This document shows positions 1 to 7,906 of a DNA stretch of 35,752 bases, in pieces. A program made the translations under genes and the position numbers. The stretch comes from JBKHXF01 sp046566145 (GTDB taxonomy: Bacteria; Actinomycetota; Nitriliruptoria; Nitriliruptorales; Nitriliruptoraceae): NCBI GenBank assembly GCA_046566145.1, contig JBKHXF010000035.1, positions 1 through 35,752 on the forward strand, read 5' to 3'. The notes below the pieces were generated by a model. The model searched no databases, was not told where the DNA came from, and worked only from the letters and a program-made list of their open reading frames with translations. How positions within the stretch are numbered: the stretch's first letter is position 1; each line of letters begins with the position of its first letter.

Positions 1-86
1 CTGAACCACACCCCCCACCCCTCGACCGCCACGGACCGACCCGCAGCCCGCCCTCACCGACCCCGAGCACCCGACCCGACCCGCTC

Positions 87-112
87 GCCGGGCACGCAGA
101 CGCGTGCCCGGC
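87..112. terminator. Strong hairpin, probable terminator of the gene upstream of the window
   Basis: Perfect 11-bp inverted repeat: GCCGGGCACGC at 87-97, loop AGAC at 98-101, GCGTGCCCGGC at 102-112. No T-run follows, which is usual for GC-rich actinobacteria. A stop-like TGA lies at 2-4, so it may end transcription of an unseen upstream gene. Function is inferred from the structure. Confidence 0.55.
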
Positions 113-403
113 CGGTGGTGTGTCGGCGGCCGGGGAACCCGGTCGGATCCCTCTGCGACGCGCCCGACCCATCGGTCGACGCGGCTCGTCAGCCGATCAC
201 CCAGCGCTCCGTATCGACGTCGACACCTCGACACCCTCGCCACCCTCGGCCGCCGGCGCCGGCGGGGGGCTCGTGGCCCCTCGCTACGCTCGTCGCTGCC
301 CTCCGGCCGCCCGTGCACGACCTGCGCGCGCCATCCGTGGGGCCACGCGACGGCACCCCGTCACCGGCCACCCACCCGGACCCCGACAGGACGCGCCCAC
401 CCG
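113..403. other. Non-coding leader region of valS
   Basis: No gene is supported here. Open frames cross it in several phases, but the predicted proteins are Pro/Arg-rich shadows with no ribosome-binding sites. It contains a 16-bp perfect palindrome at 250-265 (CCGCCGGCGCCGGCGG). I saw no T-box antiterminator motif and no convincing paired -35/-10 boxes, although a TACGCT lies at 285-290. It probably holds the valS promoter and leader. Confidence 0.4.
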
Positions 404-3055
404 ATGAGCGAGCTCCCCAAGGCCTACGACCCCGCGGCGGTCGAGCCCGACCTCTACGCCGACTGGATGGCGGCCGGCTGCTTCCACGCCGAGCCGGACG
501 ACGAGGGCGAGCCGTTCGCGATCGTCATCCCGCCGCCGAACGTCACGGGCTCGCTGCACGTCGGCCACGCGCTGGACAACACCATCCAGGACATCATCAT
601 CCGGCGTGAGCGGATGCGCGGCCGCAACGCCGTGTGGATCCCCGGCACCGACCACGCCGGCATCGCCACCCAGAACGTCGTCGAGAAGCAGCTCGCCGCC
701 GAAGGGGTCACCCGGCACGACCTCGGGCGGGAGGCGTTCCTCGAGCGCGTCTGGGCGTGGCGCGAGGAGTCCGGCGGCGTCATCCTCGACCAGCTCAAGC
801 AGCTCGGCGCGTCCTGCGACTGGGAGCGTGAGGCGTTCACGTTCGACGAGCCCCGCTCCCGTGCCGTGCGCGAGGTGTTCGTGTCGCTGTACGAGCAGGG
901 GCTCGTGTACCGCGGCAACCGGCTCATCAACTGGTGTCCCCGCTGCGCCACCGCCCTGTCGGACATCGAGGTGGAGCACGAGGAGGTCCGTGGCGAGCTC
1001 GCGCACCTCGTCTACCCGCTCGTCGACCCGCAGGACGGTGACCCGGACGGCATCGAGGTGGCCACCACGCGGGCCGAGACGATGCTCGGAGACACCGCCA
1101 TCGCCGTGCACCCCGACGACGAGCGCTACGCCGCCCTCGTCGGTCGGCGCGTGCGCCACCCGTTCCACCCGGACCGGGTCGTGCCGATCATCGCCGACGA
1201 CTACGTCGACCCCGTGTTCGGCACCGGCGCCGTGAAGATCACCCCGGCCCACGACCCCAACGACCACGCGATGGGGGAGCGGCACGGGCTCGAGGTCGTC
1301 GACGTGATGACCGACGACGCCACGATGTCGGACGCCGCCGGCGAGGGGTTCGCCGGCCTCGACCGGTTCGAGGCACGCCGGGTGGTCAAGGAGCGCCTGG
1401 ACGAGCTCGGCCTGCTGCGCGAGGTGGAGGAGCACGTCCACCAGGTGGGCCACTGCTCCCGCTGCCACACCGTCGTGGAGCCGCGCCTGTCCGACCAGTG
1501 GTTCGTCGCCGTGCGCCAGCTCGCGGACGCGGCCGCCGCGGCCGTCCGCGACGGACGCATCACGTTCGTGCCGGAGGCCCGGCGCGAGCCGTTCCTGCAG
1601 TGGCTCGACGACCTCCACGACTGGTGCATCTCGCGCCAGATCTGGTGGGGCCACCGGATCCCCGCGTGGTACGGCCCCGACGGCGAGGTCGAGGTGTCGC
1701 GCGAGGACGTCGACCGCGAGGGCTGGGTGCAGGACGAGGACGTGCTCGACACGTGGTTCTCGTCGCAGCTGTGGCCGTTCACCGTCCTCGGCTGGGAGGG
1801 GCCGGACTCCGACACCCCGGAGCTGTCCACCTGGTTCCCGACCTCGACCCTGGTGACCGGGTACGACATCAACACCTTCTGGGTGTCGCGGATGGTCATG
1901 TCGTCGCTGTGGCTCTTCGACGAGGTGCCGTTCCGGGTCGTGCACAACCACGGGCTCGTCCGGGACGAGCACGGCAAGAAGATGTCGAAGTCGTTCGGCA
2001 ACGTCATCGACCCGCTCGACCTCATCGCGGCGCACGGCGCGGACGCCACCCGCATGGCGCTGGTGAAGAACGCCGCACCGGGCGCCGACGTGCCGCTCTC
2101 GGAGGAGTGGGTCGAGGGCGAGCGGAAGTTCGCGAACAAGCTGTTCAACGCCGTCCGGTTCGCGCTGACCACCCTCGAGGGCACCCGACCGGGCGCGCTG
2201 CCGCCGGCGGACGCGCTGACGCTGGAGGACCGCTGGGTCCTGTCGCGGCTCGAGGCCGCCCGCGCCGAGGCCGACGCCGGCTACGAGGCCTACGACTGGC
2301 CGCGCGTCGCCCGGTCGCTCCGGACCTTCGCGTGGAGCGAGCTCGCCGACTGGTACCTCGAGGCCGCGAAGGTCCGCCTGTACGGCGACGACGCCGACGC
2401 AGCCGCGACGGCCCGCGCCGTGCTGGCCGCCGTCCTCGACCAGCTCCTGCGCCTGCTGCACCCGGTGATGCCGTTCGTCACCGAGTCGTTGTGGCGCGCG
2501 CTCACCGGCGCCGAGGGCGGCCGGGACTCGCTGATGCTCGCCGCATGGCCCGAGCCGCTCGGCCGGCGCGACGAGCAGGCCGAGGCCGACTTCGCGGTCG
2601 TGCAGGACCTCGTGACCGAGCTCCGTCGCTTCCGCTCGCAGAACGACGTCCCGCCGAAGCGACGCTTCCCCGTCGACGTCGTGACGGGCCGACGCGAGCT
2701 GCTCGAGGCGCAGGTGCCGCTCGTCACGGCGCTCGCCGGCCTCGAGGCCGTGTCGTTCCTCGACACCGCGCCGGCGGACGACGCGGGGACCTCCCGGGTC
2801 GTGTTCGCCGACGGCGAGGCCCACGTGGCCCTGGCCGGGCTCATCGACGTCGAGGCCGAGCTCGCGCGCCTGCGCAAGGAGCACGAGAAGGCCAGCGACT
2901 TCCTCGACCAGGTGCAGCGCAAGCTCGCCAACGAGCAGTTCGTCGCGAACGCGCCGGCGGCGGTCGTGGAGAAGGAGCGCGCGAAGGTCGCCGACACCGA
3001 GCGGCTGCTGGGCGAGCTGGGCGACCAGATCGCCACGCTCGAGGCGGCGGGCTGA
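404..3055 (+). CDS. valS: Valine--tRNA ligase
   Basis: Cytoplasmic class I aminoacyl-tRNA synthetase that charges tRNA-Val with valine. The class I signatures are visible: HVGH at residues 52-55 and KMSKS at 526-530. The editing (CP1) domain carries TTRAETMLGDTA, which clears misacylated threonine in this family. Two CxxC pairs (WCPRC and CSRC) are typical of ValS zinc sites. The anticodon-binding domain follows, and about the last 65 residues form the charged helical arm typical of ValS. At 883 residues the length is normal. The frame stays open upstream to 104, but that part is low-complexity Arg/Pro sequence, so the ATG at 404 is preferred even though its ribosome-binding site is weak. folC starts 4 bases after the stop, so the two are probably co-transcribed. 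Confidence 0.97.
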   Translation: MSELPKAYDPAAVEPDLYADWMAAGCFHAEPDDEGEPFAIVIPPPNVTGSLHVGHALDNTIQDIIIRRERMRGRNAVWIPGTDHAGIATQNVVEKQLAAEGVTRHDLGREAFLERVWAWREESGGVILDQLKQLGASCDWEREAFTFDEPRSRAVREVFVSLYEQGLVYRGNRLINWCPRCATALSDIEVEHEEVRGELAHLVYPLVDPQDGDPDGIEVATTRAETMLGDTAIAVHPDDERYAALVGRRVRHPFHPDRVVPIIADDYVDPVFGTGAVKITPAHDPNDHAMGERHGLEVVDVMTDDATMSDAAGEGFAGLDRFEARRVVKERLDELGLLREVEEHVHQVGHCSRCHTVVEPRLSDQWFVAVRQLADAAAAAVRDGRITFVPEARREPFLQWLDDLHDWCISRQIWWGHRIPAWYGPDGEVEVSREDVDREGWVQDEDVLDTWFSSQLWPFTVLGWEGPDSDTPELSTWFPTSTLVTGYDINTFWVSRMVMSSLWLFDEVPFRVVHNHGLVRDEHGKKMSKSFGNVIDPLDLIAAHGADATRMALVKNAAPGADVPLSEEWVEGERKFANKLFNAVRFALTTLEGTRPGALPPADALTLEDRWVLSRLEAARAEADAGYEAYDWPRVARSLRTFAWSELADWYLEAAKVRLYGDDADAAATARAVLAAVLDQLLRLLHPVMPFVTESLWRALTGAEGGRDSLMLAAWPEPLGRRDEQAEADFAVVQDLVTELRRFRSQNDVPPKRRFPVDVVTGRRELLEAQVPLVTALAGLEAVSFLDTAPADDAGTSRVVFADGEAHVALAGLIDVEAELARLRKEHEKASDFLDQVQRKLANEQFVANAPAAVVEKERAKVADTERLLGELGDQIATLEAAG

Positions 3056-3059
3056 CCGG

Positions 3060-4511
3060 GTGCGCGACCTCGACCCGGCCCTCGACCCGACCGGCGGCGC
3101 ATTCGTCGCGGCAGTCGACGCGCTGCTGGCCCGCGGTCCGGGCCGCATGGTCCCCGACCTCGCCCGCATCACGCGGCTGTGCGAGCTGCTCGGCGACCCG
3201 CAGCGCGCCTACCCGTCGATCCAGGTCACCGGCACCAACGGCAAGGGCTCCGCGACGCGGATGATCTCGACGCTTCTCGCGGCCGCCGGCGTCCAGCCCG
3301 GCACCTACACCTCACCGCACCTGCAGACGATCCGGGAGCGCATCCGCGTCGGCGAGCGACCCATCAGCCCGCGCGCGTTCGCCGAGGTCGCCGAGGAGCT
3401 CGCCCCGCTGGTCGGCATGGTCGACGTCGAGCACGACGACCGGATGACGTTCTTCGAGGTCCTCACGGCGATGGCGTTCTGGTGGTTCGCCGACGCCCCG
3501 GTCGACGTCGGCGTGTTCGAGGTCGGGATGGGCGGGACGTGGGACGCCACGAACCTCGTCCGCGGCGAGGTTGCGGTCGTGCAGCCCGTCGACGTCGACC
3601 ACTCCGAGCTCGGCTCCACCCCGGTCGAGGTCGCGGGGGAGAAGTCCGGCATCATCAAGCAGGGCGCGGTCGCGGTGCTCGCCGCCCAGCCCGCCGACGT
3701 GCTCGACGTGCTGCTGGCCCGGTGCGAGGCGGTCGGGGCCACGCCGTGGCTCGCCGGTGAGGCGTTCGAGGTGCTCGAGCGCCGCATCGCCATCGGGGGA
3801 CAGGTCCTCGACCTGCGCGTCGGCGACCGGGTGCTCACGGAGGTCCTGCTGCCCCTGCACGGCCGCCACCAGGCCGACAACGCCGCCGTCGCGCTCGCCG
3901 CCGTCGCGGCGTTCCTCGGCGAGTCGTTCGCGACCCTCGACGACGACGTGCTGCGCGCCGGCTTCGGCGCCGTCACCGTCCCGGGCCGCATGGAGGTCGT
4001 GCACCGCGAGCCGACCATCCTGCTCGACGGTGCCCACAACCCCCACGGGGCACGGGCCGCCGCCGAAACCGTCGCGGAGAGCTTCGACTTCCGCACCCTC
4101 GTGCTCGTCACCGGGGTGCTCGCCGACAAGGACGTCCGCGGCATCCTCGCGCCGTGGCGCGACGTCGTGCAGCACGTGGTCGTGACCCGCCCGCCGTCCC
4201 CGCGGGCGCTGGGCACCGCCGACCTCGCGGTCTCCGCCGCCGAGGTCTGGGCCGGCACGGGGGTGATCGTCGAGGACGCCGAGGACGTCGCGGACGCGCT
4301 CGAGAAGGCGCGGGGCCTGGTCGGCCCGGGTGACGGGATCCTCGTGTCCGGGTCGCTGGTCACGGTCGGGGCCGCCCGCGAGGCGCTGCTGCCGCTCGAG
4401 CGGGACGACGACGAGGTCATCGAGCCGCCCGACGCCAGCGACGAGGACGTCGACGAGGCGGAGCTCCAGCGCGCCATCGACGAGATGCTCGACCAGCTCG
4501 ACGACGGGTGA
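3060..4511 (+). CDS. folC: Folylpolyglutamate synthase / dihydrofolate synthase
   Basis: ATP-dependent ligase of the Mur ligase superfamily. It adds glutamate to folates and, in bifunctional members, to dihydropteroate. The P-loop GTNGKGS lies at residues 58-64, followed by YTSPHL. The family motifs EVGMGGTWDATN, DHSELG, EKSGIIK, GRHQADNA and LLDGAHNPHG appear in the expected order. At 483 residues it is somewhat long, because of an acidic tail of about 40 residues rich in Asp and Glu that is not part of the catalytic fold. The start is a GTG 4 bases after the valS stop. The ribosome-binding site is poor, so translational coupling to valS is likely. It ends 15 bases from the stop of the opposing CAP gene. 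Confidence 0.95.
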   Translation: MRDLDPALDPTGGAFVAAVDALLARGPGRMVPDLARITRLCELLGDPQRAYPSIQVTGTNGKGSATRMISTLLAAAGVQPGTYTSPHLQTIRERIRVGERPISPRAFAEVAEELAPLVGMVDVEHDDRMTFFEVLTAMAFWWFADAPVDVGVFEVGMGGTWDATNLVRGEVAVVQPVDVDHSELGSTPVEVAGEKSGIIKQGAVAVLAAQPADVLDVLLARCEAVGATPWLAGEAFEVLERRIAIGGQVLDLRVGDRVLTEVLLPLHGRHQADNAAVALAAVAAFLGESFATLDDDVLRAGFGAVTVPGRMEVVHREPTILLDGAHNPHGARAAAETVAESFDFRTLVLVTGVLADKDVRGILAPWRDVVQHVVVTRPPSPRALGTADLAVSAAEVWAGTGVIVEDAEDVADALEKARGLVGPGDGILVSGSLVTVGAAREALLPLERDDDEVIEPPDASDEDVDEAELQRAIDEMLDQLDDG

Positions 4512-4526
4512 ACCGAGGTCGGCGCG

Positions 4527-5276
4527 TCAGTCCTCGGGGACCAGGATGGCGTCGACCTTCGCCTCGGAGCCCTCGTCGGTGGCCTCGATGCGCGCGAGCG
4601 TCACCGTGATGCGGTCGAACGACGGCTCCAGCGGCTCGGGCTCCGGCTCCGGCTCCGGAGCCGGCGGCGGTGGTGGCGGTGTGGAGGCGGACCCGCCGCC
4701 AGAGGACCCTCCGGAGGACGAACCTCCAGACGACGAGCCGCCCGAGGATGCCCGGGTGGACGCCTTCGGCTTCGGGGCCGGCGCCGGCTCGGGCTCCGGC
4801 TCGGGCGCCGGCGGGCTCGACGCGCCCTTCGGCTGGCGGAAGACCTGCGTCACCCACAGCGTCCCGTCGCCGTCCACGACGACGCCGACGCCGACCTGGG
4901 TGAAGGCGGGGTCGAGGATGTTGCCCGAGTGGCTGCCGGAGGACATGAACGCGGAGTGCACCGCCTTCGCGGATCCGCCGTAGCCGACGTTCTCCGCGAC
5001 CTTCTCCCAGCCCCCGACCCTGCCGCCGAGGTTGCTCGTGTGGCTCAGTTGCCCGTTGCGGGCCATCTTCGCGGAGTTGTCGCGCGCGACCGAGACGAGG
5101 TCGCCGGAGACCGACAGGCCGCCGAGTCCGCGCCTCGCGCGCTCGGCGTTGATCCGGGAGACGAGGTCCGACTCGGCCGAGCTGCTCGCGAACGCTGGCA
5201 GTGTCGGCGTCATCACCAGCAGTGAGGTGAGGAGCCCGAGGACCGCGGTCAACGTCGTGAGGCGGCGGGAGACCAT
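4527..5276 (-). CDS. Secreted CAP (SCP/PR1-like) domain protein with low-complexity linkers
   Basis: A 249-residue predicted exported protein. Residues 1-31 form a signal peptide (RR, hydrophobic core, cleavage near AFA-SS). A bacterial CAP domain of the YkwD type follows (about 36-140), with the expected pattern RINAERARRGL, LSHTS, AENVGYG, SGSHSGNIL and GVGVVVDGDGTLWVTQVF. The His and Glu of the CAP cavity are present. After it come a Pro-Glu repeat, a Ser-Gly repeat (GGSSSGG units), a Pro run and a second Pro-Glu repeat, ending in a 30-residue conserved-looking tail (FDRITVTLARIEATD). The role of bacterial CAP proteins is poorly known; wall or extracellular binding is the usual suggestion. 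The gene is inverted between folC and ndk. The ATG start lacks a clear ribosome-binding site. Confidence 0.88.
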   Translation of the reverse strand: MVSRRLTTLTAVLGLLTSLLVMTPTLPAFASSSAESDLVSRINAERARRGLGGLSVSGDLVSVARDNSAKMARNGQLSHTSNLGGRVGGWEKVAENVGYGGSAKAVHSAFMSSGSHSGNILDPAFTQVGVGVVVDGDGTLWVTQVFRQPKGASSPPAPEPEPEPAPAPKPKASTRASSGGSSSGGSSSGGSSGGGSASTPPPPPPAPEPEPEPEPLEPSFDRITVTLARIEATDEGSEAKVDAILVPED

Positions 5277-5414
5277 CCGGGGGACACCGATGGGAGCGGA
5301 GCGGGGGCACGGTGCGACGCGTCAGGAGGCGCCGCACCCGGGACGGTACCGGGTCGCGGCCACCCCCTCGGACCCGGTGCGGGTGCGCGGTCCGCGTGAG
5401 GCCGGGGCCGTGGG

Positions 5415-5444
5415 TTGGCGGGTCCGTCCCGGGCGCGGCAGGCT
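5415..5444 (+). promoter_or_regulatory. Candidate promoter of ndk
   Basis: TTGGCG at 5415-5420 and CAGGCT at 5439-5444, spacer 18. This would give a leader of about 120 bases before ndk. The -10 box is imperfect. The 5277-5569 gap between the divergent CAP and ndk genes otherwise shows only GC-rich sequence without a convincing CAP-gene promoter. Confidence 0.3.
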
Positions 5445-5569
5445 TGTCGCGCCGGCGGCCGTCCTCCGCGCCCCCGCGCCCCCGTCCGCTCCGGCTCCCG
5501 CCCACTCGGGCGACCCACCCGTCGACCCCCCAGGCGACCCTCGCCTGCACGCGCACCGAAGGACCCCAC

Positions 5570-5983
5570 GTGGCCACCGAGCAGACCCTCATCCTCGTCA
5601 AGCCCGACGGCGTCGCCCGCGGCCTCGTCGGCGAGGTCATCGCCCGCATCGAGCGCAAGGGCTTCGCGCTGAAGGCGCTGGAGCTGCGGACCCTCGAGCG
5701 CGAGGTCGCCGAGGAGCACTACGCCGAGCACACCGAGCGCCCGTTCTTCGGCGAGCTCGTCGAGTTCATCACCTCCGGCCCGCTCGTCGCCATGTGCGTC
5801 GAGGGCGACAACGCCATCGCCGGGATGCGCCAGATCATGGGTGCGACCAACCCGATCGAGGCCGCGACCGGCTCGATCCGCGGCGACTTCGCCACGATCA
5901 TCGGCGAGAACATCGTGCACGGCTCCGACTCGCCCGAGTCGGCGGCCCGCGAGCTCGGCATCTTCTTCCCCGGTCGCTTCTGA
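5570..5983 (+). CDS. ndk: Nucleoside diphosphate kinase
   Basis: Transfers the gamma phosphate between nucleoside triphosphates and diphosphates through a phosphohistidine, balancing NTP pools in the cytoplasm. The 137-residue length is typical. The N-terminus TLILVKPDGVARGLVGE is diagnostic, the NPIEAATGSIRGDF segment binds nucleotide, and the active-site histidine is H117 in NIVHGSDS. The GTG start at 5570 is set by AAGGA at 5559-5563 with 6-base spacing; the frame is open further upstream but without similarity. Its position before the mre cluster matches actinobacterial synteny, but the DUF4233 gene I would expect between folC and ndk is absent. Confidence 0.97.
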   Translation: MATEQTLILVKPDGVARGLVGEVIARIERKGFALKALELRTLEREVAEEHYAEHTERPFFGELVEFITSGPLVAMCVEGDNAIAGMRQIMGATNPIEAATGSIRGDFATIIGENIVHGSDSPESAARELGIFFPGRF

Positions 5984-6000
5984 CCGGCGCGTCATCCACA

Positions 6001-6028
6001 GACGGCGGCGTCCTCGGACGCCGCCGTC
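6001..6028 (+). terminator. Hairpin terminator after ndk
   Basis: Perfect 13-bp inverted repeat: GACGGCGGCGTCC at 6001-6013 and GGACGCCGCCGTC at 6016-6028, with only TC between, so about 12 bp would pair. It begins 17 bases after the ndk stop and has no T-run. It separates ndk from the radC-like gene. Confidence 0.65.
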
Positions 6029-6108
6029 CGTGCGTCCGGGGGCAGGCTCGCCGGCGGGGACACCGCCGACCGGCGAGACCCGACCGACGCGACCCGGAGG
6101 CCTCCCGC

Positions 6109-6600
6109 GTGGACCTGCGCACCGACCTGCTGCTGGACCCCTGGCGTGACGGCGACGCCGCCGGCATCGCCGTCCTCGACCACGTCGCCTGCCGGTGCAC
6201 GCCCCCGCGTGCGCCGGACGACCGGCCCGACGTCACGTCGCCGGAGGCCGCGGCGGACCTGCTCGTCCCACGCCTCGCCGGCTCCGACCGCGAACGCTGC
6301 GAGGCGCTGCTGCTCGACACCAAGCACCGGTTGCTCTCCGCGGTGACCGTCAGCATCGGCAGCCTCGACCACACCTTCATGGCCCCGAGGGAGGTGTTCC
6401 GCGACGCGCTGCTCGCCAACGCCGCCGCGGTGGTCCTCGGTCACAACCATCCGTCCGGGGATCCGGAGCCGTCCGCCGACGACGAGGCGCTTACCCGTCG
6501 ACTGGTCCGAGCCGGTGAGGTCGTCGGGATCGCGGTGCTCGACCACCTCGTGGTCGCGGCCGGCCGCTGGGTCAGCCTGGCCCGCCGCGGGGCGGTCTGA
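6109..6600 (+). CDS. Short RadC-like JAMM/MPN-domain protein, probably inactive
   Basis: A 163-residue protein of the RadC/JAB family. The C-terminal MPN domain is clear: PREVFRDALLANAAAVVLGHNHPSG with metal-ligand H112 and H114 and D125 (HNHPSGDPEPSADD), then VLDHLVV. Family members usually carry an N-terminal helix-hairpin-helix region; here only about 40 unrelated residues precede the domain. At the position where RadC proteins I recall have a conserved glutamate before SIGSL (the JAMM catalytic Glu), this protein has V79 in SAVTVSIGSL. The GTG start is fixed by GGAGG at 6096-6100, 8 bases upstream. RadC is often encoded beside mreBCD, for example in Bacillus. No DNA-repair role is proven for this family. 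Confidence 0.85.
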   Translation: MDLRTDLLLDPWRDGDAAGIAVLDHVACRCTPPRAPDDRPDVTSPEAAADLLVPRLAGSDRERCEALLLDTKHRLLSAVTVSIGSLDHTFMAPREVFRDALLANAAAVVLGHNHPSGDPEPSADDEALTRRLVRAGEVVGIAVLDHLVVAAGRWVSLARRGAV

Positions 6601-6653
6601 GGGTCCTCGCAGGCACGCTCGAGGGCGGCCGGTGTGCGGCCGGCCGGGTCGCG

Positions 6654-6682
6654 TTCGCCTCGGGGCGCGCCGGCGGTACCCT
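6654..6682 (+). promoter_or_regulatory. Candidate promoter of the mre cluster
   Basis: TTCGCC at 6654-6659, spacer 17, TACCCT (TANNNT) at 6677-6682. Transcription would start near 6689, giving a leader of about 165 bases before mreB. The -35 box matches only 3 of 6. The rest of 6601-6852 shows nothing else I can name. Confidence 0.4.
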
Positions 6683-6852
6683 CGCCAGACGTCGGTGACG
6701 CGGCTCGGCCGTTCGCTGCCCGGCCACCCCGCCACCACCGAGCGCCCACACCGGGTGTTCGTGGGACACGAGGGGATGGACGGGCCGGCCCACGCCCCCG
6801 TCCGTGCGCTCGGCACGTCCCACCCACCCCGCACCCACCAGGACTCCTCGCT

Positions 6853-7896
6853 GTGGCTGTGAACCGGAACAACTCCTTCCAGTTCCTCGGTCGTGACATG
6901 GCCGTCGACCTCGGCACCGCCAACACGCTCGTGTACGTGCGTGGACGTGGCATCGTGCTCAACGAGCCGTCGGTCGTCGCCATCAACACGAAGAACGGCG
7001 CGATCCTCGCGGTCGGCTCCGAGGCCAAGCGCATGATCGGGCGCACGCCCGGCCACATCATGGCGCTGCGGCCGCTGAAGGACGGCGTCATCGCCGACTT
7101 CGACGTGACCGAGAAGATGCTGCGCTACTTCATCCAGCAGGTCCACACGCGCCGCTTCCTCGCGAAGCCCCGCGTCGTGGTCTGCGTGCCCTCGGGCATC
7201 ACGGGGGTGGAGCAGCGCGCCGTCGAGGACGCCACGCTCCAGGCCGGCGCCCGCGCCGCCTACATCATCGAGGAGCCCATGGCCGCGGCCATCGGCTCGG
7301 GCCTGCCGGTCCACGAGCCGGCCGGCAACATGGTCGTCGACATCGGCGGTGGCACCACCGAGGTCGCGGTCATCTCCCTGGGCGGCATCGTCACGAGCCA
7401 GTCCATCCGCATCGGCGGTGACGAGCTCGACGAGGCGATCATCTCCTACATCAAGAAGGAGTACTCGCTGATGCTCGGCGAGCGCACCGCCGAGGAGATC
7501 AAGATGGCCATCGGGTCGGCGTTCCCGCTGCCCGACGAGCCGCACGCCGAGATCCGCGGTCGCGACCTCGTCTCCGGCCTGCCGAAGACCATCATCGTCT
7601 CGGCCGAGGAGATCCGGAAGTCCATCGAGGAGCCCGTCAACGCGATCATCGACGCGGTGAAGAACACCCTCGACAAGACGCCGCCGGAGCTCGCCGCGGA
7701 CATCATGGACAAGGGCATCGTGCTCACCGGTGGTGGGGCGCTGCTCAAGGGCCTCGACGAGCGTCTCAAGCACGAGACCGGCATGCCCATCCACATCATC
7801 GACAGCCCGCTGTCGTCGGTGGCGATCGGCTCCGGCAAGTGCCTCGAGGAGTTCGAGGCCCTCAAGAAGGTGCTGATCTCCTCCTCGCGACACTGA
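6853..7896 (+). CDS. mreB: Rod-shape determining actin homologue MreB
   Basis: Bacterial actin that polymerises on ATP under the membrane and guides lateral wall synthesis. The actin-fold signatures are present: DLGTANTLVYV (phosphate 1), EEPMAAAIGSG, DIGGGTTEVAVIS (phosphate 2) and GIVLTGGGALLKG (adenosine). The 347 residues match the family. The start is a GTG with AGGA at 6840-6843 nine bases upstream; a second GTG at 6859 and an ATG at 6898 are alternatives, the latter cutting into the fold's first strand. First gene of mreB-mreC-mreD-mrdA-rodA. Confidence 0.97.
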   Translation: MAVNRNNSFQFLGRDMAVDLGTANTLVYVRGRGIVLNEPSVVAINTKNGAILAVGSEAKRMIGRTPGHIMALRPLKDGVIADFDVTEKMLRYFIQQVHTRRFLAKPRVVVCVPSGITGVEQRAVEDATLQAGARAAYIIEEPMAAAIGSGLPVHEPAGNMVVDIGGGTTEVAVISLGGIVTSQSIRIGGDELDEAIISYIKKEYSLMLGERTAEEIKMAIGSAFPLPDEPHAEIRGRDLVSGLPKTIIVSAEEIRKSIEEPVNAIIDAVKNTLDKTPPELAADIMDKGIVLTGGGALLKGLDERLKHETGMPIHIIDSPLSSVAIGSGKCLEEFEALKKVLISSSRH

Positions 7897-7906
7897 GCGA
7901 ACGCCG

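Noticed and set aside
104..403. Upstream extension of valS
   Set aside because: The extra 100 residues are Arg/Pro low complexity, overlap the hairpin at 87-112 and are not seen in ValS proteins.
113..403. T-box riboswitch before valS
   Set aside because: No conserved antiterminator-like sequence or specifier stem could be recognised.
284..3172. Long minus-strand open frame of 962 codons opposite valS and the folC start
   Set aside because: It mirrors the third-position GC bias of valS, has repetitive Arg/Val/Gly composition and no domain; a shadow frame.
4631..4810. Tandem DNA repeat in the CAP gene
   Set aside because: The repeats are in-frame coding sequence for Pro-Glu and Ser-Gly linkers, not a separate DNA element.
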